NCBI GenBank assembly: GCA_016192985.1
Contig: JACPTC010000010.1
Span: 1 to 39,855, forward strand
Length of the DNA stretch: 39,855 bases
From: Candidatus Woesearchaeota archaeon
Lineage (GTDB): Archaea; Nanobdellota; Nanobdellia; Woesearchaeales; GW2011-AR4
Reading direction: 5' to 3'
In this document: positions 37,983 through 39,855 of the stretch, piece after piece
How positions within the stretch are numbered: the stretch's first letter is position 1
How the letters are laid out: the number at the start of each line of letters is the position of its first letter
The notes under the pieces: generated by a model
What the model was told of the DNA's origin: nothing
Seen by the model: only the letters and a program-made list of their open reading frames with translations
Databases searched by the model: none
Position numbers and translations under genes: made by a program

Positions 37983-38847
37983 TGCAGAAAGCGATAAAAA
38001 AGCTCGGCACAAATGGAATGCCTTCCTTTATCAGGATTTTTCTGACTTTTTTTTGCTTATGAAACTGGACAAGCTTGCGAATTTGGCTTTTGCTTATTCC
38101 AAGCTCCTTTGGGCCTGTAATATATTTGCCCTCAACATAAACGTCATCAACAATCCAATCCCCTTCAGTGAGCTTTGACGGTTCAACTGATTTATACATT
38201 GACGATTTTTCAATTGCCTTGACAAAAATCCAAAGGTAGAACGTAACCAGAATAAGAAGCGAAGCCGACAAGAGAAGAGTCCTTATAGTATTAGTCCTCA
38301 CAATAAACAACAAGCTGAATAATAATGCCAGAAGGAATATTACCATTGTTTTTTTAATTTTGACAATATTTTTTCCGGATGATATTTTTGTGTATGCCGT
38401 TAAAAATTTCTTCTTGTTTTTAAAAGCGAGCCATATGCTCCACAGCAATCCGTAAATCGCTCCTACAAACAAAGAGCTTATAAAAAAGCCAAACAAAAAT
38501 TGATGTGATGTAGAGCTTAAATCAATGCCAATCATTGCTCCCAGCCCCATCAGAATCTTGCTGTCGCCGCCCCCCCACTGGCCAGCGTAGAACATTATAT
38601 ATGCTATTCCAAAGAATATTATCAGTCCTACAATGCTGTTTATTATGAAAGAATGGGTCGAGTATATGACAGAAAACAGCAAGTTTAAAGCAATGCCTGA
38701 AATTATTAAGCCATAATTGAGCCAGTCTGGGACTTCCCTTGTTTTCAAGTCAGTAAGCGAGGCAGCTAAAAGGGCTACAAAGGAGATTCCATAGGCCACA
38801 ATAGAAGGCGCAATCCATGAGCCAAACCAGTCATAAACCATATTCAT
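37942..38847 (-). CDS. A24-family prepilin peptidase (PibD/FlaK type)
   Basis: This integral-membrane aspartic protease cleaves class III signal peptides of pilins and archaellins. The catalytic pair is Asp33 in SLTDLKTREVPDWLN and Asp95 in the GGGDSK form of the GxGD motif. The 301-aa chain has about seven hydrophobic helices, and a cytosolic loop with EGDWIVDDVYVEGKYITGP that is common in archaeal members. The pilin-like protein at 30824 is a plausible substrate. It is divergent from the cis-prenyltransferase-like gene, sharing the AT-rich interval 38848-38915. Confidence 0.9.
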   Translation of the reverse strand: MNMVYDWFGSWIAPSIVAYGISFVALLAASLTDLKTREVPDWLNYGLIISGIALNLLFSVIYSTHSFIINSIVGLIIFFGIAYIMFYAGQWGGGDSKILMGLGAMIGIDLSSTSHQFLFGFFISSLFVGAIYGLLWSIWLAFKNKKKFLTAYTKISSGKNIVKIKKTMVIFLLALLFSLLFIVRTNTIRTLLLSASLLILVTFYLWIFVKAIEKSSMYKSVEPSKLTEGDWIVDDVYVEGKYITGPKELGISKSQIRKLVQFHKQKKVRKILIKEGIPFVPSFFIAFCITWVFGNPLMLLL

Positions 38848-38863
38848 GGCATAAAAAATAAAA

Positions 38864-38905
38864 ATGTTTATAAATTTATTTTATTTACCCCGATAATGGG
38901 GGGCT
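38864..38905 (+). promoter_or_regulatory. Promoter and leader hairpin of the cis-prenyltransferase-like gene
   Basis: TGTTTATAAATTT (38864-38876) is a TATA-like element. CCCC-GATAAT-GGGG (38888-38901) followed by GGCTTTTT forms a short GC hairpin with a T-run, about 10 bases before ATG 38916. It could be a terminator-like leader element or a block on translation. Confidence 0.4.
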
Positions 38906-38915
38906 TTTTGAATCT

Positions 38916-39587
38916 ATGGATATGATTAAACACCTAGCAGTTAGCTTGGACGATATTTTAGATTGGTGCAGGAAAAACAGCATCAATGCTGAAGATGGGT
39001 TTGAAAGGTATTTTAATCTTCTGGCCAGACTGATGGAGCACCAGATTAGGCTGGACATCCCGATTTTGACAGTATATCTTCTACCTGACACCCAAAATCC
39101 GACAGACCATCAAATCTCATTTTTTGAGCATTTGGCGGATTTCTTTGAAAATCTATCTCACATGCAGCTAATATCTGGGCAAAAAATAAAAATATCAATA
39201 TTCGGCAAATGGTACAAGCTGCCCGGCAAAGCAATTGAGGCAATGAAAAAGGTGATAGATGAAACAAAGGATTACGACAGCTTTTTTACAAATTTCTGCA
39301 TAAACTATGACGGCCAAGAAGAGATTGTAGATGCGTGCAAACTAATAGCCAAACAGGTTGAGCTAGGCAAGCTTGATGCGGAGATGATAACAAAGGAAAC
39401 AATAAAGGAAAATATTTATTCCTCATATTTTTTAGCTCCTGACGCTATCCTTATTTACGGCGAAAGAAAATTAACTGGGATTTTGCTTTGGGACTCAAAT
39501 GGTGCAAGAGTTATTTTTACAGACAAATCATTTGTGGATTTTGAAGACAGGGATTTAGAGAGATTAAATCTACAGTCGTTAAGATAA
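38916..39587 (+). CDS. Degenerate cis-prenyltransferase (UppS fold), NgBR-like
   Basis: The 223-aa protein follows the UppS/cis-prenyltransferase order: IKHLAVSLDD where the family has KHVAIIMDGN, DIPILTVYLLP for the (L)TLYAFS strand, FGKWYKLP for the (I)GDxxxLP turn, NFCINYDGQEEIVDA for N.A..YGGRxEI, and APDAILIYGERKLTGILLWDS then VIFTDKSFVDFEDRDL for the C-terminal signature. The DGN(R) motif is DDILDW and RTGGExR is IYGERK, so substrate-phosphate-binding residues are lost. It resembles the non-catalytic NgBR/Nus1 partner of heteromeric enzymes. A catalytic partner is not in the window. Confidence 0.8.
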   Translation: MDMIKHLAVSLDDILDWCRKNSINAEDGFERYFNLLARLMEHQIRLDIPILTVYLLPDTQNPTDHQISFFEHLADFFENLSHMQLISGQKIKISIFGKWYKLPGKAIEAMKKVIDETKDYDSFFTNFCINYDGQEEIVDACKLIAKQVELGKLDAEMITKETIKENIYSSYFLAPDAILIYGERKLTGILLWDSNGARVIFTDKSFVDFEDRDLERLNLQSLR

Positions 39588-39608
39588 ATTGAAAGCCACA
39601 CAATAGGG

Positions 39609-39855
39609 CTAGACATTACCTTCACATTTTACGCCAAAAGAGCCATAGCGTAGGCTTAGGTTGAACTTCTTGCATAACAAATTCATAACTACAAGGTTTT
39701 TATCGGATGCGTCTTCAACAATGCACTGCCTAAAGCCGGAACTATCCCAGTTTGCAGACCCGTCAACTTTCCTGCAGAAAGTGACGAAATCATTCGGCAT
39801 TTCGATATTTATTGTTTCAGTCGCATTCTTAATTTCTATTTCTATCTTCTTAACC
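39609..39855 (-). CDS. C-terminal part of an unidentified protein, cut by the window edge
   Basis: The minus-strand frame is open from the window end (VKKIEIEIKNATETINIE) through MPNDFVTFCRKVDG to a stop at 39609. ATG 39800 is therefore probably internal and the true start lies outside. The visible 81 residues contain three cysteines (TFCRKV, RQCIVED, VKCEGN) and look beta-rich, as in an extracellular or disulfide-stabilised domain. No family is recognised. Confidence 0.55.
   Translation of the reverse strand, partial: VKKIEIEIKNATETINIEMPNDFVTFCRKVDGSANWDSSGFRQCIVEDASDKNLVVMNLLCKKFNLSLRYGSFGVKCEGNV

Noticed and set aside
1-39855. CRISPR array, rRNA genes, transposase or integrase
   Set aside because: No regularly spaced direct repeats, rRNA-like blocks or recombinase motifs were seen on either strand.

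Overview
The window reads as chromosomal DNA of an AT-rich archaeon, most likely a DPANN lineage of the Woesearchaeota/Pacearchaeota type. The lineage is an inference. It rests on TATA-box promoters 25-35 bases before mostly leaderless starts, a Ski2/Mtr4-like helicase, a PibD/FlaK-type prepilin peptidase, a PIN/ribbon-helix-helix pair, a free-standing NFACT-R protein, many cysteine-rich or single-helix surface proteins, and many short unrecognised genes. I see no rRNA, tRNA, CRISPR array or transposase gene.

Layout. 1-293 is an intergenic stretch with nested inverted repeats and the promoter of a sulfur-metabolism cluster. 294-4398 (+) holds SufU, an unknown protein, a SufC that lacks the Q-loop segment, an A-type Fe-S carrier, a Gly-Gly ubiquitin-like sulfur carrier, a TtuA/Ncs6-like tRNA thiolase and two unknowns. 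Together these suggest Fe-S assembly feeding tRNA 2-thiolation. 4462-6384 (+) has superoxide dismutase and three small helical proteins that look like tandem paralogues. 6344-8594 mixes zinc ribbons, a lipoprotein, a truncated aquaporin and an S4 protein. 8591-11056 (-) is a J-domain/zinc-finger/membrane/Cys-rich/CAP fusion. 11173-11841 has a frameshifted PIN gene facing an RHH gene. 12001-18009 (+) has the helicase and two related surface proteins.

18037-21241 has an MNT-HEPN protein, a DUF483-like gene carrying three perfect hairpins, a methyltransferase, and an unknown gene whose 3' end is duplicated. 21222-25800 (-) is a probable five-gene cassette: AbrB-like, small acidic protein, a 472-aa unknown, a TIM-barrel protein with a large insertion, and a coiled protein. 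25994-31669 has a DUF4346-like protein, a GNAT, the NAD(P)HX repair pair as separate genes, a YkgJ cysteine-cluster protein, a secreted protein and a pilin-like protein. 31702-39855 has NFACT-R, a 1001-aa membrane protein, two HIT proteins with degenerate triads, an Lrp-like regulator, the prepilin peptidase, a degenerate cis-prenyltransferase and a partial gene at the edge.

The two most unusual signals are the predicted transmembrane fusion of a cytosolic DnaJ domain to an external CAP domain, and a recurring set of long AT-rich perfect inverted repeats, some between genes and some inside reading frames.
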